A stretch of DNA of 64,000 nucleotides from Margaritifera margaritifera (GCA_029931535.1 JAQPZY010001660.1:7138001-7202000), one strand, 5' to 3'. Shown: positions 1-12,878, counted from the stretch's first letter. Notes: generated from the sequence alone by a model not told the origin. A program made the numbers and translations.

Positions 1-95
1 ATAGACCCAGATCTGCCGGCGCATTATGCGACGGCAGATCTGGGTCTATGCAGTTTGCAGTTGGTATCGCTTTATACGCGAGTACATACGGTATT
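1..95. repeat. Right half of a foldback (twin-hairpin) element
   Basis: The window opens inside a perfect inverted repeat: 18-base arms at 1-18 and 32-49 around a 13-base loop (19-31) that is itself partly palindromic. The flank at 50-95 is the reverse complement, with few changes, of the left flank of the complete element at 48148-48347. The left half is outside the window. It lies in the presumed intron downstream of the exon at 864-1045. Confidence 0.75.
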
Positions 96-863
96 TTAAC
101 TTGATAGACGGACTGAACTTATATCTAAGAATCATGTTGTTGTACCGATACCTTAGTCCTAATTCTTATTCATGAACATTATGGAACATGAAAATTAAGC
201 TAAACTTCAAATATTTATATATTGTGTAACTTTAATAAAAACTCAAATTAACACCATGCAAATTGAATGATCTTTGCACACGAGTATATTAGATTGCTGT
301 TTTCAATGTTCGTCCAGTTAATATATAAAAATATCAAAATACAAAGGAATACTCCATAAACTCGTGAAAGATACAATAATATTTTCGACAAGGAAATTTA
401 CAATATGACATCTGCAATGTTTTTAATTGGTACTTTTCTTGTTTTATTTAGAATTTAACAATACTTTATGTTTTAGACATAAATTGTTAGAAATAAATGT
501 AATATCAACTCCTTTTCTCTATATTGTGGCATTAAGATAATAAAGTTAGGTATTTTGCCACAATCGCACTGCATCATAAAATAATACAACATACTCGACA
601 TCATTTCATATATTTGACACTGTTATAGTAAATAAAAATAAAGAAAATGAAAAGATTATATGCACATATGACCCTTTTCACTACGATTTATGAAATAAAA
701 TATGTTTAAATCTATTTCATTATCGCATGAAACAAACGTTTCTTATAATGGTTTGTCACAAATACTTTTCCTTTAGCAACGTAAATGTGACATGTAAAAT
801 ACATGAACCAGTATAATAAAACAATATTGGTAAGCAATATTTGCAAGAAAGCCATAACAATAC
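96..863. other. AT-rich non-coding stretch, presumed intron
   Basis: I see no exon, transposon protein or array here. It follows the splice donor at 863-862 of the adapter gene on the minus strand, so it is most simply intron sequence. Remaining exons of that gene should lie to the left of the window. Confidence 0.5.
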
Positions 864-1045
864 CAATGATAGATGGTCAAATCCTTCCTTCTGTGCTATC
901 TGGCACGGAAGCAATCCATCTTTACTTTTTATCTTCAAGGCATGTGTACCACCAGGATGTCTTAGAAGTTCCATGCAGAATAGTTTCAACCCATATTTGG
1001 CACCAAAATGTAGAAGTGTTGGGAGCTCATAATTTGAATTGGAAT
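864..1045 (-). CDS. Adapter exon 5, ankyrin repeats
   Basis: A 182-base exon between a TTTAG acceptor at 1047-1046 and a TTG/GTATTG donor. It encodes LPTLLHFGAKYGL and, one repeat later, KDGLLPCQIAQKEGFDHL, typical ankyrin helix-turn patterns. The LPTLLHFxAKxGL signature is strongly conserved in the BANK1/PIK3AP1 ankyrin segment and was the main clue to the family. A polypurine run (AAT and AAG repeats) abuts the acceptor on its intron side. Confidence 0.82.
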
Positions 1046-3615
1046 CTAAATAATAATAATAATAATAATAATAAGAAGAAGAAGAAGAAGAAGAAGCAAA
1101 TAGTTTTCGAACCCAGGCGTGTCCCTTCTTTCCAAACAGAATCGTATTATTTTACAATGTATATTTACTTATACATTTTTTCTTTTACTACCAACACTCT
1201 TGTGGTTATTATTTTATGTGGATAAATAGTTACAGTCGTCTCTGTCAGAATGCTTTGCAGTATTTGATCTTATTTAATTGAATGACTTTTTAATAGCTAT
1301 TCATTTGCAAGAATATCAGATTCAAACATTACCTCCAAATCTCTTCCAATCAAGTTCATCAAAGACATGACTGACTGAGGTGATGTTTTTAGACAACAAA
1401 TCCATTAGCCCTTTATCTAGATCCTTTAGGGTTTCGGGCGCAATATGGAGACACTGACAGAGAAGCTCGACGGGGTTGATGACGTTATGTAAAAGCATAG
1501 TGATCTCCTCCGTCTTTGGTTCCAAACGCTCCACGTGTAACACAACTCTTCCGAAACTAGTATCGTTCACCAACACCTCAATTTTTCTTTCACCAGGTTC
1601 TAGATCTGCAAACGTTTACCATATATAAAGAGCATTAGGTGGTTTGTTTAGAATGCTGGCATTAAAAAGTAAGATATATTAATTAAAATTATATTTTGTG
1701 CAGTTAATTATAACCATTTTAAAAGTTGAAGGATATTTTTATTTCAGTAATCAAAGTCTTTTGAGTTTGAAGACGTGCAAGCCAGTGGCGTACTAAGGGT
1801 AAATGGCGCCAGAGGCGACGATGATGACCCAAAGGGACAGAATACTAGGCCCGAATTTGTATCAGCTGTTTTGTCGCCCCAAGACCTCTGGCGCTAGTAC
1901 GCTACTGGTGCAAGCTTTCACATGAAAGTATCTCTACATCATGAAAGAAGGAAATGGCTATAGAGAGTAGAAAATTTGGTCAGCCCTTTAAAGTAAAATA
2001 TTTACCATAATATTTAATTTAATTGAATGATTGAACACTATTTGTGTTTGAAATTACCTCCAACAGTGAAACAGAATGTCATAGGATTCAAGCGTTCAGC
2101 CATTCCTTTTAGACCGTCCCACTCCTGAATAAACTTGACTTTGAAGTCATCATCAACCGGTTCGAGGAATATTAGGAGCGCCTGTTCGCGTGACTGTGAA
2201 AAAAGTACACGTTTTACATTTTTTCTATCAGTTCTATGATTACTTAATTTTACCCACAGGCAAATGTGTCTGGAACAAAAGATTATTAACAAATCGAAAA
2301 GGAAATGGACGACAATGCCGCCATTGCTCACATAAAAAGCAATTAAAGAGACAATTTCGACAACGAAATATACATATTGGACGTAATAAAGGGTCATGCA
2401 AATTATAACTGCTAACAATACCTTTTTATATTAAAGGTGTGAACAAAACGTTGTTAGTATAGATTTACACTACGAGATAAAATCAGCAAACAACAGCATT
2501 TAGGTATATCAACTGATTTCCAAATAAGAAATTAGGAAGTATATACCTAGAGCAAAGTAAAAGTGGACAGTGAAGCTCTGAATATGTGAAAGAGATACTG
2601 ATGGAAACTGGTACCTTCAGTGTTTTTAATGGGAGGTTGCAATTTCAGATTCAAAATCTTTGCAATCTTCTGCGTTGTTTATTCCTAACTGCATTTAACT
2701 ATTGGACATTTGAAACAGTGGCATTCTACAAGAACCAAATATTAAGCACATTGTACCTTCACTCCTTCACGCGGCCAGACTTGACATTTTTGTTGAGGAG
2801 ACAGACGAGTACATTTTTCTTCCAACCGTTCTACGAGGTCCATAATATCTATGCCGAGAGTGGAAAGAGAGCTGTATTCCAGTACCATCCATTTGGAAAA
2901 ATCCCTTATCCGGGATGACAAAAGCGTCATAATTTCAGTCTTGGTGTTCTCCACATGAAAGAGGAGGACGACGGAGAATTCTGGATTGGGGAATATTGCA
3001 TTGAGGTCCAGATGTTTTTGAGACTGGATGAAATCATATGAGTCGGGTGTAAGTAACAGTATGAAGACACCTGGATTGGAAATGTTTGTGATATTTGCAT
3101 CTTGCAGTTCATAGAGACTGAATTGCATGTTATACCTCCTTCCTAAAAAGAAGTCTTTGATCGTATGGGCAAAAGCTTCTCCATCAAACTGATAAAATAT
3201 ACCGTGGCAAATGTCTCCAGACATCGTCGTGTACGATTGGAAATCTGCAATACAAGTGTGAGGTGATACTTAATTTTCGTATTTTCATATATAAAGGTTT
3301 GAAACAAAAAGTATATTATATATAGCCAGTATTTCAGATATAAATAAACAAGGCATTGTTTTCTTTGGACATGAATACCGTTTCATTAAAGGCTTTCGCT
3401 TGTATTGTACACCGTATCTTAGTCAATCTCATGAAACAAACGTCAAGCAAGAACACATATAAAATATAAATCTTTTTGTAATTTTGCATTGTATGAAATT
3501 TTCTTAAAAAAGGAAGTTTGTGAACCAATCCATATTACTAGATGGAATCAGAAAAACTGGATTGTATTGTAAACCGACTGACTCCCATTAATATCTCTTA
3601 CTTACCAGCTGTCAT
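864..3615 (-). CDS. TIR-DBB-ankyrin adapter, PIK3AP1/BANK1/Dof family (3' end outside window)
   Basis: Five exons on the minus strand join in one frame: 3615-3606, 3244-2757, 2193-2058, 1605-1333 and 1045-864. They give 1089 bases, 363 codons, with no stop. Every junction has GT/AG borders, and the split codons at the phase-1 junctions all complete correctly. The product starts with a TIR-like domain (about residues 5-150), passes through a TIG-like/DBB (Dof-BCAP-BANK) region (about 165-300) and enters ankyrin repeats (about 305-363). Vertebrate relatives are cytoplasmic adapters that link receptor or TLR signalling to PI3K; Drosophila Dof links the FGF receptor to Ras/MAPK. The vertebrate proteins are about 800 residues, so roughly half the protein, including any tyrosine-motif tail, would lie left of the window. 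Which subfamily it belongs to cannot be settled here. Confidence 0.82.
1050..1098. repeat. (AAT)n followed by (AAG)n microsatellite
   Basis: About eight AAT units run directly into about eight AAG units. On the transcribed minus strand this is a CTT/ATT-rich tract immediately upstream of the exon 5 acceptor, so it may serve as, or lengthen, the polypyrimidine tract. Confidence 0.85.
1333..1605 (-). CDS. Adapter exon 4, DBB domain
   Basis: A 273-base exon from a TTTGCAG acceptor to a GGAG/GTAATG donor. The first third has alternating strands (ERKIEVLVND, GRVVLHVERL). The rest is helical, with NPVELLCQCL, DLDKGLMDLL and a final VFDELDW. This strand-then-helix arrangement, directly before ankyrin repeats, matches the Dof-BCAP-BANK homology region, which mediates self-association and partner binding in known members. 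Confidence 0.75.
1783..1907. mobile_element. 125-bp hAT-type MITE with 8-bp target duplication
   Basis: The ends form inverted repeats: CAGTGGCGTACTA on the left, CAGTAGCGTACTA when the right end is read in reverse. A second inner match, GCGCCAGAGG, also pairs. The element is flanked by a perfect 8-base duplication GTGCAAGC at 1775-1782 and 1908-1915. CA..TG ends and an 8-bp duplication are the hAT pattern. It has no coding capacity and lies in the intron between the DBB exons. Confidence 0.88.
2058..2193 (-). CDS. Adapter exon 3, linker and start of TIG/DBB
   Basis: A 136-base exon between a TTTTTTCACAG acceptor and a GGAG/GTAAT donor. It encodes an acidic linker (EPVDDDFKVKF) and ends in a beta-strand-like segment (NPMTFCFTVGG) that continues in the next exon. 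In BCAP/BANK proteins this is where the TIG-like fold begins. A 125-bp MITE sits in the following intron. Confidence 0.75.
2757..3244 (-). CDS. Adapter exon 2, TIR-like domain
   Basis: This 488-base exon runs from a TTGCAG acceptor to an AAG/GTAC donor and encodes 162 complete codons. It has the TIR layout of the BCAP/BANK group: a short hydrophobic first strand (ICHGIFY), a helix containing EAFAHTIKDFF, a second strand, and a hydrophobic core strand GVFILLLTPDSYDFI like the strand in which BCAP-type TIRs carry their 'VVVLLS' motif. A later strand reads FSVVLLFHVE. The catalytic glutamate context of NADase TIRs is not obvious, which suits a scaffold role. Confidence 0.8.
3606..3615 (-). CDS. 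Adapter exon 1, start codon plus seven bases
   Basis: This is an ATG followed by two codons and one extra base, ending at a strong donor (GCTG then GTAAGTAAG). The single leftover G completes the first codon of the exon at 3244. Penelope-like sequence begins within about 15-30 bases upstream, and the same frame meets a stop in that sequence, so initiation at this ATG is the best reading. Any upstream untranslated exon has been cut off or displaced. The main risk is that such a short exon is a coincidence. Confidence 0.55.
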
Positions 3616-3617
3616 CC

Positions 3618-4460
3618 TAAACAGGTACTCGTAAACCTTCCGTTCGGCCCATGTGTTTGCATTAAACTTATCTGCTCAGACGAGGATGTGCTCAAAACAA
3701 GACTTGGTGAATTCAAAGCACACTTAATAAGAAGGGAATACAAGAACAAAATTATACATCCGGCTATAGAAAAAGCGCAGGCCATTGACCAAAGCAGTTT
3801 CCTCAGATGCAAATCTAAGACTGCAAACAACCATTTCCATTTCGTAACAACATACCACTCAGACCCAAAAAACATAGGACAAACTGTCCAGACAAACTGT
3901 CCAGACAAACTGTCCAGACATATTGATTCCTCTGCACGTTTAAAGGTGATCTTTAAACAACCTCATATCGTTGTTCACCAACGACCACGAAATATAAAAA
4001 CACTTATGCGTTCAACTTAAACCATAGTACTGAAGCAGTAACACGCATATGTAAAGAAAGACGTTGTCTAATATGTAAGGAAATTTCTGAGACAGCTACG
4101 TTATGGAGTTCACCAATACGAGTTACTCACAGTATCAACTAAAAGTTAGAACGTGTCAGTAAAAACGTCATTTAGGTACTGATATGCAAGATTTATGACA
4201 TCCAATATGTTGGCGAAACAGATTACTTTAGAAAGAAAAAAAAACGAACAATCACAAAAACCATATCAAAAACACAGCCAACACAAAACTCGCCAACCAT
4301 TTCAACTCAGCTAGACATTCTGTCCAGTCCCTTCAAATGATACACATTGATTCAAATCAAAGTTGGACTGACATTGAACGTGGTCATAAGAGAAATATTG
4401 GATAGTGCAGATGCAAAAACATGGCGAATTTGACTTAAACGAAAAAGTGTAATCCAAAAG
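3618..4460 (+). pseudogene. Penelope-like element remnant (RT tail plus GIY-YIG domain)
   Basis: The first 300 bases stay open and read like the end of a Penelope-type reverse transcriptase: LICSDEDV, LIRREYKNKIIHPAIEKA, then a FVTTYHSDP strand. After frameshifts, 4170-4420 shows a degraded GIY-YIG-type region and the terminal signature LANHFNSARHSVQSL with a WTDIER helix, as in the C-terminal endonuclease of Penelope-like elements. Stops and frame changes show it is dead. Its 5' boundary lies within about 15-30 bases of the adapter gene's start codon. Confidence 0.72.
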
Positions 4461-4539
4461 TACTCTGTTTAACCCACCGTGTGTCAGTTTCTTTCCTGCA
4501 TGTTTGCTCAGCCTTACTCTCCTCAAGTGATGTCAAATT

Positions 4540-4582
4540 ATTATTATTATTATTTTTTTATTATTATTATTATTATTATTAC
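4540..4582. repeat. (ATT)n microsatellite
   Basis: An ATT repeat with one T-rich interruption, directly after the Penelope-like remnant. Confidence 0.85.
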
Positions 4583-5430
4583 GTCCTTCCACCACCTTCC
4601 TTTGTAATGTAAATAGATTCATATCTTTGCCTCTGGCAGTGGAAAATATATCAAGGATTTAAAGGTAGCTAGAAGAGAATAATAATGTACGGCTACATAC
4701 CCAATTACCTTATAATGAGGTAGATAACTATGTCACATCAAGCAGTATAACGCTATTGTGCCGTTAGCTTACATCCAGATATGTTTGCCTTATTCATAGA
4801 TAACAGCTAATCATTAATAAAATAGGAAGATAACGATAAAAATAGTCATATTCATTGATATTAACTATCATTTTCTAGTGGTGTTGTTATTTCTGTTTGT
4901 ATTTTCTTCGTTTTCTTTATTTTAGACCTCTTCATTATTCTGGATAGTTTTGCTTCTCGGTGATCAAATGTAAATATTTATTGTTCTACGCGCGCGCGCG
5001 TGTGTGTGTGTGTGTGTGTATTACTTATCGAAATAATACAGTGTACCCCAGCGCATATTTCGGTATATAAAAACTAGTTCATGCTGGCTTCTAGAAAAAG
5101 GTCTTTTCTTTAACCTAACGGTAAGGTGTGTTTAGACTTGTTTATTCTGTGTATGTTATAATACTGGAAAGCTTTTTGAAATAACTCTTCTGACAGAGAA
5201 GAATGAAATTTCGTCATTGATATCTTAATTGGTACACACAAATCTGTTCCAGTGAGTATACGCCGAATGCCTGTTAATGCGAACCTTAACTAGGGCAATA
5301 GGTAAGGACAGCAAGTCATGACGATTAAGTAACAGTTATCATGAAAACATACATCTGCCTATTTCTCATTTCAAAACGTTTATAGTGTATGATGTTAATT
5401 CTTTGGGATTCGTGTAGTATCATGATTATC
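4583..5430. other. Non-coding, AT-rich, with a short (GC)n(GT)n tract
   Basis: No gene or mobile-element protein is visible. A purine-pyrimidine alternating tract (CGCGCGCG followed by about eight TG units) lies at 4988-5018 and could adopt Z-DNA. Confidence 0.6.
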
Positions 5431-5439
5431 TGCATGGGT

Positions 5440-7062
5440 ATACTAGAATTCTTCATGTGCATCGGTGTAGAATAGGAAAATTCCACTCAAGAGTCAGAAT
5501 TTTGCGTCAGACACGAAGTTTACACTGGAGCATAATGAAAGATTCTTTTTCTCACCTTTCTACACGAAAAACATAGGTCGACGTAAAACTGGCGTATTGT
5601 GAATACTGATGTAACTTTCAAACAGCAAAACATCCAACTTTCCTTACCTTAAGATAGAGTGTAAAAAGTTAAGTTTACACATTAAATGGCATTTAAACAG
5701 ATTTTTGCTTCAAAGAACAGTGGTTGAAACGGCTAATGTAATGGCAATACACAGTGTGCAAACTGTGTACTGTAGATAACTTGCATAATGATACAAATGT
5801 GAACAGGTCAAAAAATAAAGTCCACTTTTATCCATAAGATTAATCAAGACAGACACAAAATAATGAATTAGTCCTCGACTCAACTTTGATCTAGAACTGG
5901 TTTACCATTCAGAAAGAATAATGAGAATAAGAATTATAAAACATGAACAATAGTTTTTTCGACTCGAAATTGCGCTAAAGAAGCCGTACATGTATGTAGG
6001 TCGATCAGTGCGAAACGACCTGTTTGCGGGACGCTTCAACTTCAACCACTGCTCGTTTTAGTACGTAAATGTGCTGCAGTTAATGTTTATCTTAATTATT
6101 ATGAAAGAATGTTCAAGTGATGATGGAAATCGGGAAGTGTTTGCTACTTTGTGTGTACTATGCTCGCAGCAGACGGTCAAAATAGTCCACCATTGAGGAT
6201 AAAGGTCACGTGTGAGGTGGGATAAATAGAATCCTTCGTGTGCATCGGTATAGAATAGGAAAATTCCACCTGATTGTCATATTTTTGCGTCATACACAAG
6301 GTTTTACTGAGTCTCTGACGCAAAATTGTGATCCGAGGGTGGAATTTTCCTATCCTACACTGAAGCATAATGAAGGATTCTTTTTCTCATATTTCTGAAC
6401 GAACAATGAGTGTCGAAGTAAAAATGGCGATTTGTGAATACTGATGTAATTTTCATACATCATAACAGCCATTGAAAATTTCCTTACCTTAAGATAGAGA
6501 GTAAAAAGGTACGTTTACACTGAAGTATTCGGTGTAAACTTCAAATGACGTTTTAACACTGTTTAGCTTTCAAAGAAAGGTGGTTGAAACGGCTGTGGTA
6601 ATTGCAATTCACAGCGTCCGAATTGTGTACTGCGCATATCATGCGTAATGATACAAAATGTGAACAGGTAAAAAAAATAAAGTCTACTTTTATTTATAAA
6701 AATAATAGAGAAAGACAAAAAATAATTAAATACTCTTCGATTCAACTTCGGTCTAGAATTTAAAACGCCGTACATGTGTTTAGGTCGATCAGTGCGAAAT
6801 GGCCTGTTTGCGGGACGCTTCAACTTCAACCACTGCTCGTTTTAGTACGTAAATGTGTTGCAATTAATGTTTATCTTGAATATTGTAAAAGAATGTTCAA
6901 GTGTTCAAGTAATGATGGAAATCAGGAAGTGTTTGCTACTTTGCGTGCACTTTGCTCGCATTAGACGGTCAAAATAGTCCACGAGTCGGCGTGCACTTTG
7001 CTCGCATTAGACGGTCAAAATAGTCCACTAGTAGGGATAAAGGTCACGTGTGACGTAGGATA
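5440..7062. repeat. Tandem duplication of a ~790-bp non-coding unit, plus a short extra duplication
   Basis: Copy 1 (about 5447-6222) and copy 2 (about 6223-7060) share long matches, for example a CGACCTGTTTGCGGGACG-type block at 6020 and 6799 and the GACGGTCAAAATAGTCCAC block at 6172 and 6963. Copy 2 contains an inverted repeat at about 6257-6354 (arms GGAAAATTCCACC and its complement) where copy 1 has only one arm. A ~46-base piece is duplicated again at 6944-7027. No convincing coding capacity. Confidence 0.8.
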
Positions 7063-7194
7063 GAGCTATCCTGCACCTGTGTTCTACACTGGAAAACAGG
7101 ATTATACATATATAGAAATGTCATAAAGAGCTATCATGCACCGGTGTTCAATACTGGAAAACACGATAATATACAGATAGGAATGCGAGAAGAA

Positions 7195-7202
<8 letters not shown>

Positions 7203-7265
<63 letters not shown>
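7203..7265. repeat. (AT)n microsatellite
   Basis: About 31 uninterrupted AT units preceded by an A-run. Confidence 0.95.
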
Positions 7266-7266
<1 letters not shown>

Positions 7267-7689
7267 CGCCCACCTGCTGCTTGGGGGTTATTCTCACATT
7301 CATATATGTCAGACATGTACAACTTCCTGCATTGCGAGGGCCGGATAAGCGATTTTTAAATCACAACCTATGATGTATATAAGCGGATAAAAGCAGGTCG
7401 CGTGCTGTAGGTTGCACATGCCAGCTATATGGGTATGAATACTTACCTTAGTTAATCTTGCGCTTCTTTCCGATTTAGAATTCCTATTTCTTGTATTACG
7501 TCAATAATCAAACTGGTAGAGAGTCAAGCTTAATACTTTTGTTATGACATCAGACGAAGGTTTAAATAAGTTGTGAAACATGAAATAAATCCAGTCTTCA
7601 CCAACGATGAGCATGTGGTCAAATGCTTACACCTATGTGGTTGTGATATCACCTGCAGATTTAACAGGCTAGCAATGTCTAACCAGGAA
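7266..7689. other. No recognised feature
   Basis: Between the AT repeat and the LINE ORF1 remnant I see only short random open frames and no repeat. Confidence 0.5.
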
Positions 7690-8275
7690 GAGTATATTAC
7701 CGTAATTGATTATTGTGCACAACTTTAATGAAAACAAGTTGGTAATTCCCCATGGGACTGAAATAAATACAGACCGTGCTCATCATTTGGGAAGGCTGAA
7801 AAGGGGCAAAATTCCCTTATATAGAGCGAGTGTTAGCAACAGGAAAACGGAAATTGAAAGAAGTCCTTACGGAATATTAACACAATTACCGTATGATGTC
7901 TATTAAGTAAGAAAGACCTTTAAAACCACTTTGTAATGGCAAAACGGGAGGGCAGAAGGAGCCTTTTGGAAAGAAAAGAATTTGTATACAGACGGCGAGA
8001 TTGTCCGTCCACCCAAGGCAACCCCTTATAAACGATCACCTCAATATGTGCAGTGGTTACCCCAAGAATCACAGATTCACGCGCTCACCACTACAGACTC
8101 AAGGACTATGGAGACGGACGGACAGATAACCGCTTAGGTCGGACAGGAGGATGGAATACAAATTCTGGTATGGAATGTTTGTGGACTTACGACAGAGAAG
8201 AAAGAATCAAAATACTTTTGTGAATTTGTATCAAAACATGATGTAATTTGCTTAATAGAAACATGATGCACGAGG
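7690..8275 (+). pseudogene. LINE ORF1 tail and start of APE endonuclease
   Basis: At 7706-7906 the open frame includes INTDRAHHLGRLKRGKIP, resembling the ERAHRxG motif of LINE ORF1 RNA-binding proteins. After a frame break, 7990-8130 continues in ORF1 style. At about 8157-8270 the plus strand reads ILVWNVCGLTTEKKE and, later, KHDVICLIET, which are motifs I and II of APE-type endonucleases of non-LTR retrotransposons (usual form WN..GL and D...L.ET). The reading stops at 8275, where unrelated sequence begins. The reverse-transcriptase half reappears at 10330. Confidence 0.65.
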
Positions 8276-8429
8276 GAAGATATTCTGCCCCCCACCCCCA
8301 TAACAAAAGTTGTTCGATGGGAATTTTGGACCCCCCTCCCATCCACCCCCGCCAGTTGCTGGGTTGCTTGGGCGGTTGCAACACCGCTGAAAATATGGTT
8401 TAACAGTGAATGTAGTAATAGTTATAAAC

Positions 8430-9115
8430 GTTTTGTAGATCAATTCGCAATATATTGCATACCTTTGATAGATACGGATATATTACTGATGTTTGACTTA
8501 AAAGAAAACATTTTCTAAGAAATATGCGTTTTGTAGATCAATTCGCAATATATCGCATTCCTTTGATAGAAACGGATATGTTACTGATGTTTGACTTAAA
8601 AGAAAACATTTTCTAAGAAATATGCGTTTTGTAGATCAATTCGCAATATATCGCATTCCTTTGATAGAAACGGATATGTTACTGATGTTTGACTTAAAAG
8701 AAAACATTTTCTAAGAAATATGCGTTTTGTAGATCAATTCGCAATATATCGCATTCCTTTGATAGAAACGGATATGTTACTGATGTTTGACTTAAAAGAA
8801 AACATTTTCTAAGAAATATGCGTTTTGTAGATCAATTAGCAATATATTGCATACCTTTGATAGAAACGGATGTATTACTGACGTTTGACTTAAAAGATAA
8901 CATTTTCTAAGAAATATGCGTTTTGTAGATCAATTCGGAATATATCGCATACCTTTGATAGATACGGATATATTACTGATGTTTGACTTAAAAGAAAACA
9001 TTTTCTAAGAAATATGCGTTTTGTAGATCAATTCGTAATATATCGCATACCTTTGATAGAAACAGATATGTTACTGATGTTTGACAAAAAAGAAAACATT
9101 TTCTAAGAAATATGC
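8430..9115. repeat. 98-bp satellite, seven copies
   Basis: Copies begin at 8430, 8528, 8626, 8724, 8822, 8920 and 9018, all exactly 98 bases apart, each starting GTTTTGTAGATCAATT and ending AAGAAATATGC. The copies at 8528, 8626 and 8724 appear identical; outer copies differ by a few bases. No open frame runs through the array. It lies in the segment that splits the LINE. Confidence 0.95.
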
Positions 9116-9770
9116 AAGAAGGCAAAGTTGCAATATACAAATAAATTATTATATGAGTTATTTATTTTTAAAAATTCTAATTCCAGGATATTTGGGAATT
9201 TCTTTAGAAACAAAAAGCAAAAATGTGATCACCTGAACAATTTTTCCAATGCTTTTGTACTTTGCATAATCAAAACGAAGCTTTTTGTAATGAGTAAATA
9301 AATGCTGTTATACGAGATATATATATAGAGTAAAGATTGTTTATACCTTTTCACAGGTGACTTGGATTTTTAGAACGTTATAGCCGAGAAACGTTATATC
9401 CAAATTCATCGTTTCTTTTCAACATGTTTATGTACTTGTTCATGTCGATGACGTTGGACATGCATGTAGTAAACAATTTATACTGGTATGAGTACTGCCA
9501 GAACTCATATGGAATGATGAAACATTTTTTAAACAACATACATTTGTATAAATACTCTACATGTTATCATGAAGGAAAAACAAGATAAACTAGCAAGGTT
9601 TACCATCAGATAATTGTGTCAACATACAAGTATGTACATGTACCAGCGGGTGAATTATAAAAAACACGTTTATGTGCAAACGTCATTGTTCAATAACTTG
9701 GTGACTAGTAAATTAGTCCTTTTTTATTTGTCTGGAAAGAAATTGTCAATAATCATCTATTTTATTTTTT
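9116..9770. other. No recognised feature
   Basis: AT-rich sequence between the 98-bp array and the Tigger fragment. It may belong to a decayed Tigger element, but no terminal repeat was found. Confidence 0.45.
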
Positions 9771-10026
9771 ATTACCGGTAATCTGAAATTGAGACCCACT
9801 CTGTAAATATTTCTGATGTCATCCATGCACACTTGTTTGCACGATAATCAACTGGTAATGACTTCACATTTTTAAAACAACGTGGATTTTTAAATTTGCC
9901 GATAACCAAAAGTTTAACTTTTTCGGACCCATCCATATTTGCACAAGCAAAAACCGTAAGCCTTTCTTTGAGTCTAAAGAGACATTTGTTTCTTTTTGTG
10001 ACCTGCGAATTTTCAGCCATTTTCAC
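9730..10026 (-). pseudogene. pogo/Tigger-type transposase fragment (DDE core)
   Basis: The minus strand has 84 open codons with [33 protein letters not shown] and a [10 protein letters not shown] helix. This is the first part of the DDE domain in Tigger/jerky-like transposases, where the first catalytic Asp lies in the NMDGS strand context. Just past the stop, a MIIDNFFPDK segment at about 9740 resembles the second-Asp strand (L.IDN.PAHP) after a deletion. The N-terminal HTH/CENPB region and the C-terminus are missing. Confidence 0.78.
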
Positions 10027-10329
10027 AGTCAGAATTCAAAATGAACACGAGATATTTACTTCGAGCTGTACTCAGTTAGTCAACATACAGGTGTAGAACG
10101 ATTTCGAGGTTATTTCTAAATTATTTAGTCAAAAAGGAACAAAAACAAAAACATTTCTTTTCATGCTTTAATTGCACTGAACCAGCAACCCGTGATTCTA
10201 AAGTACTGGTTATGAATGAGCTGCGAAAGCCTTTGTTACCTTGACGCCTTTGTTAGAACTTTGTTATTTACCCAGTATAAATGACGTATGATTATCAGGC
10301 TTTTTCCGTATATAAAAATGATTTATTGG

Positions 10330-12222
<1,893 letters not shown>

Positions 12223-12519
12223 TTATTAGTTTGTGTAAAAACTGTTGTAAACGGAGGTACAGTCCTCATGCGTCCTAAATCATTCACCAAAAACAGACTC
12301 ACATAATCTTTTATATCACCTATTGCAAAATTAAGCGTAAGCTTTCGAGAAAATTGAGAAAAAAATTGATGTTTCAGAAATTTCTAAAATTATTCAATAA
12401 TTGTCGTTGCATCTACAGATAGCTCTGGTTTCATTTGCGACGCAAAGACAAATATTTTTACAACTATCGTCTAGTTTTTACATGTTCTTTTCTAATTGTA
12501 TTATTTTTACCTGGAAAAA

Positions 12520-12520
<1 letters not shown>

Positions 12521-12560
<40 letters not shown>
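12521..12560. repeat. (GA)n microsatellite
   Basis: About 20 GA units. Confidence 0.95.
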
Positions 12561-12562
<2 letters not shown>

Positions 12563-12875
12563 ACGGCGCTTTCTAATATAGATAGAATAAATCACATATA
12601 TGAGGTTGTATTGTATACCGATTGCGCACAGGACACATATACCGGACTCATGCACACCACCTGAAGGGTAAACCTTGATCAGAGTGCATAGACTGCCAAT
12701 GGAACACATTCTTGCAGAGTATATCGACTTCCACCCTGTGAGCCACTTTTTTTTTTCGTTTTTTGTAAACTCAATTAGGGAACTTGATGATGGCGTATCA
12801 CCCGAGAATCTTGGATTTTTTTAGGGAAGGCGCTTTATACAATAAATTTCACCCGATATTTTGAAGAATTTATAA

Positions 12876-12878
<3 letters not shown>
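12561..12878. other. No recognised feature
   Basis: Between the GA and TA repeats there is only unassigned sequence, including a short T-run near 12748. Confidence 0.5.

Noticed and set aside
803..1225. Plus-strand 140-codon open frame with poly-Asn and poly-Lys
   Set aside because: Shadow of the ankyrin exon on the other strand, extended by AAT and AAG repeats.
3612..3908. Minus-strand 98-codon hydrophobic open frame near the adapter start
   Set aside because: It is antisense to the Penelope-like coding remnant and has no recognisable domain.
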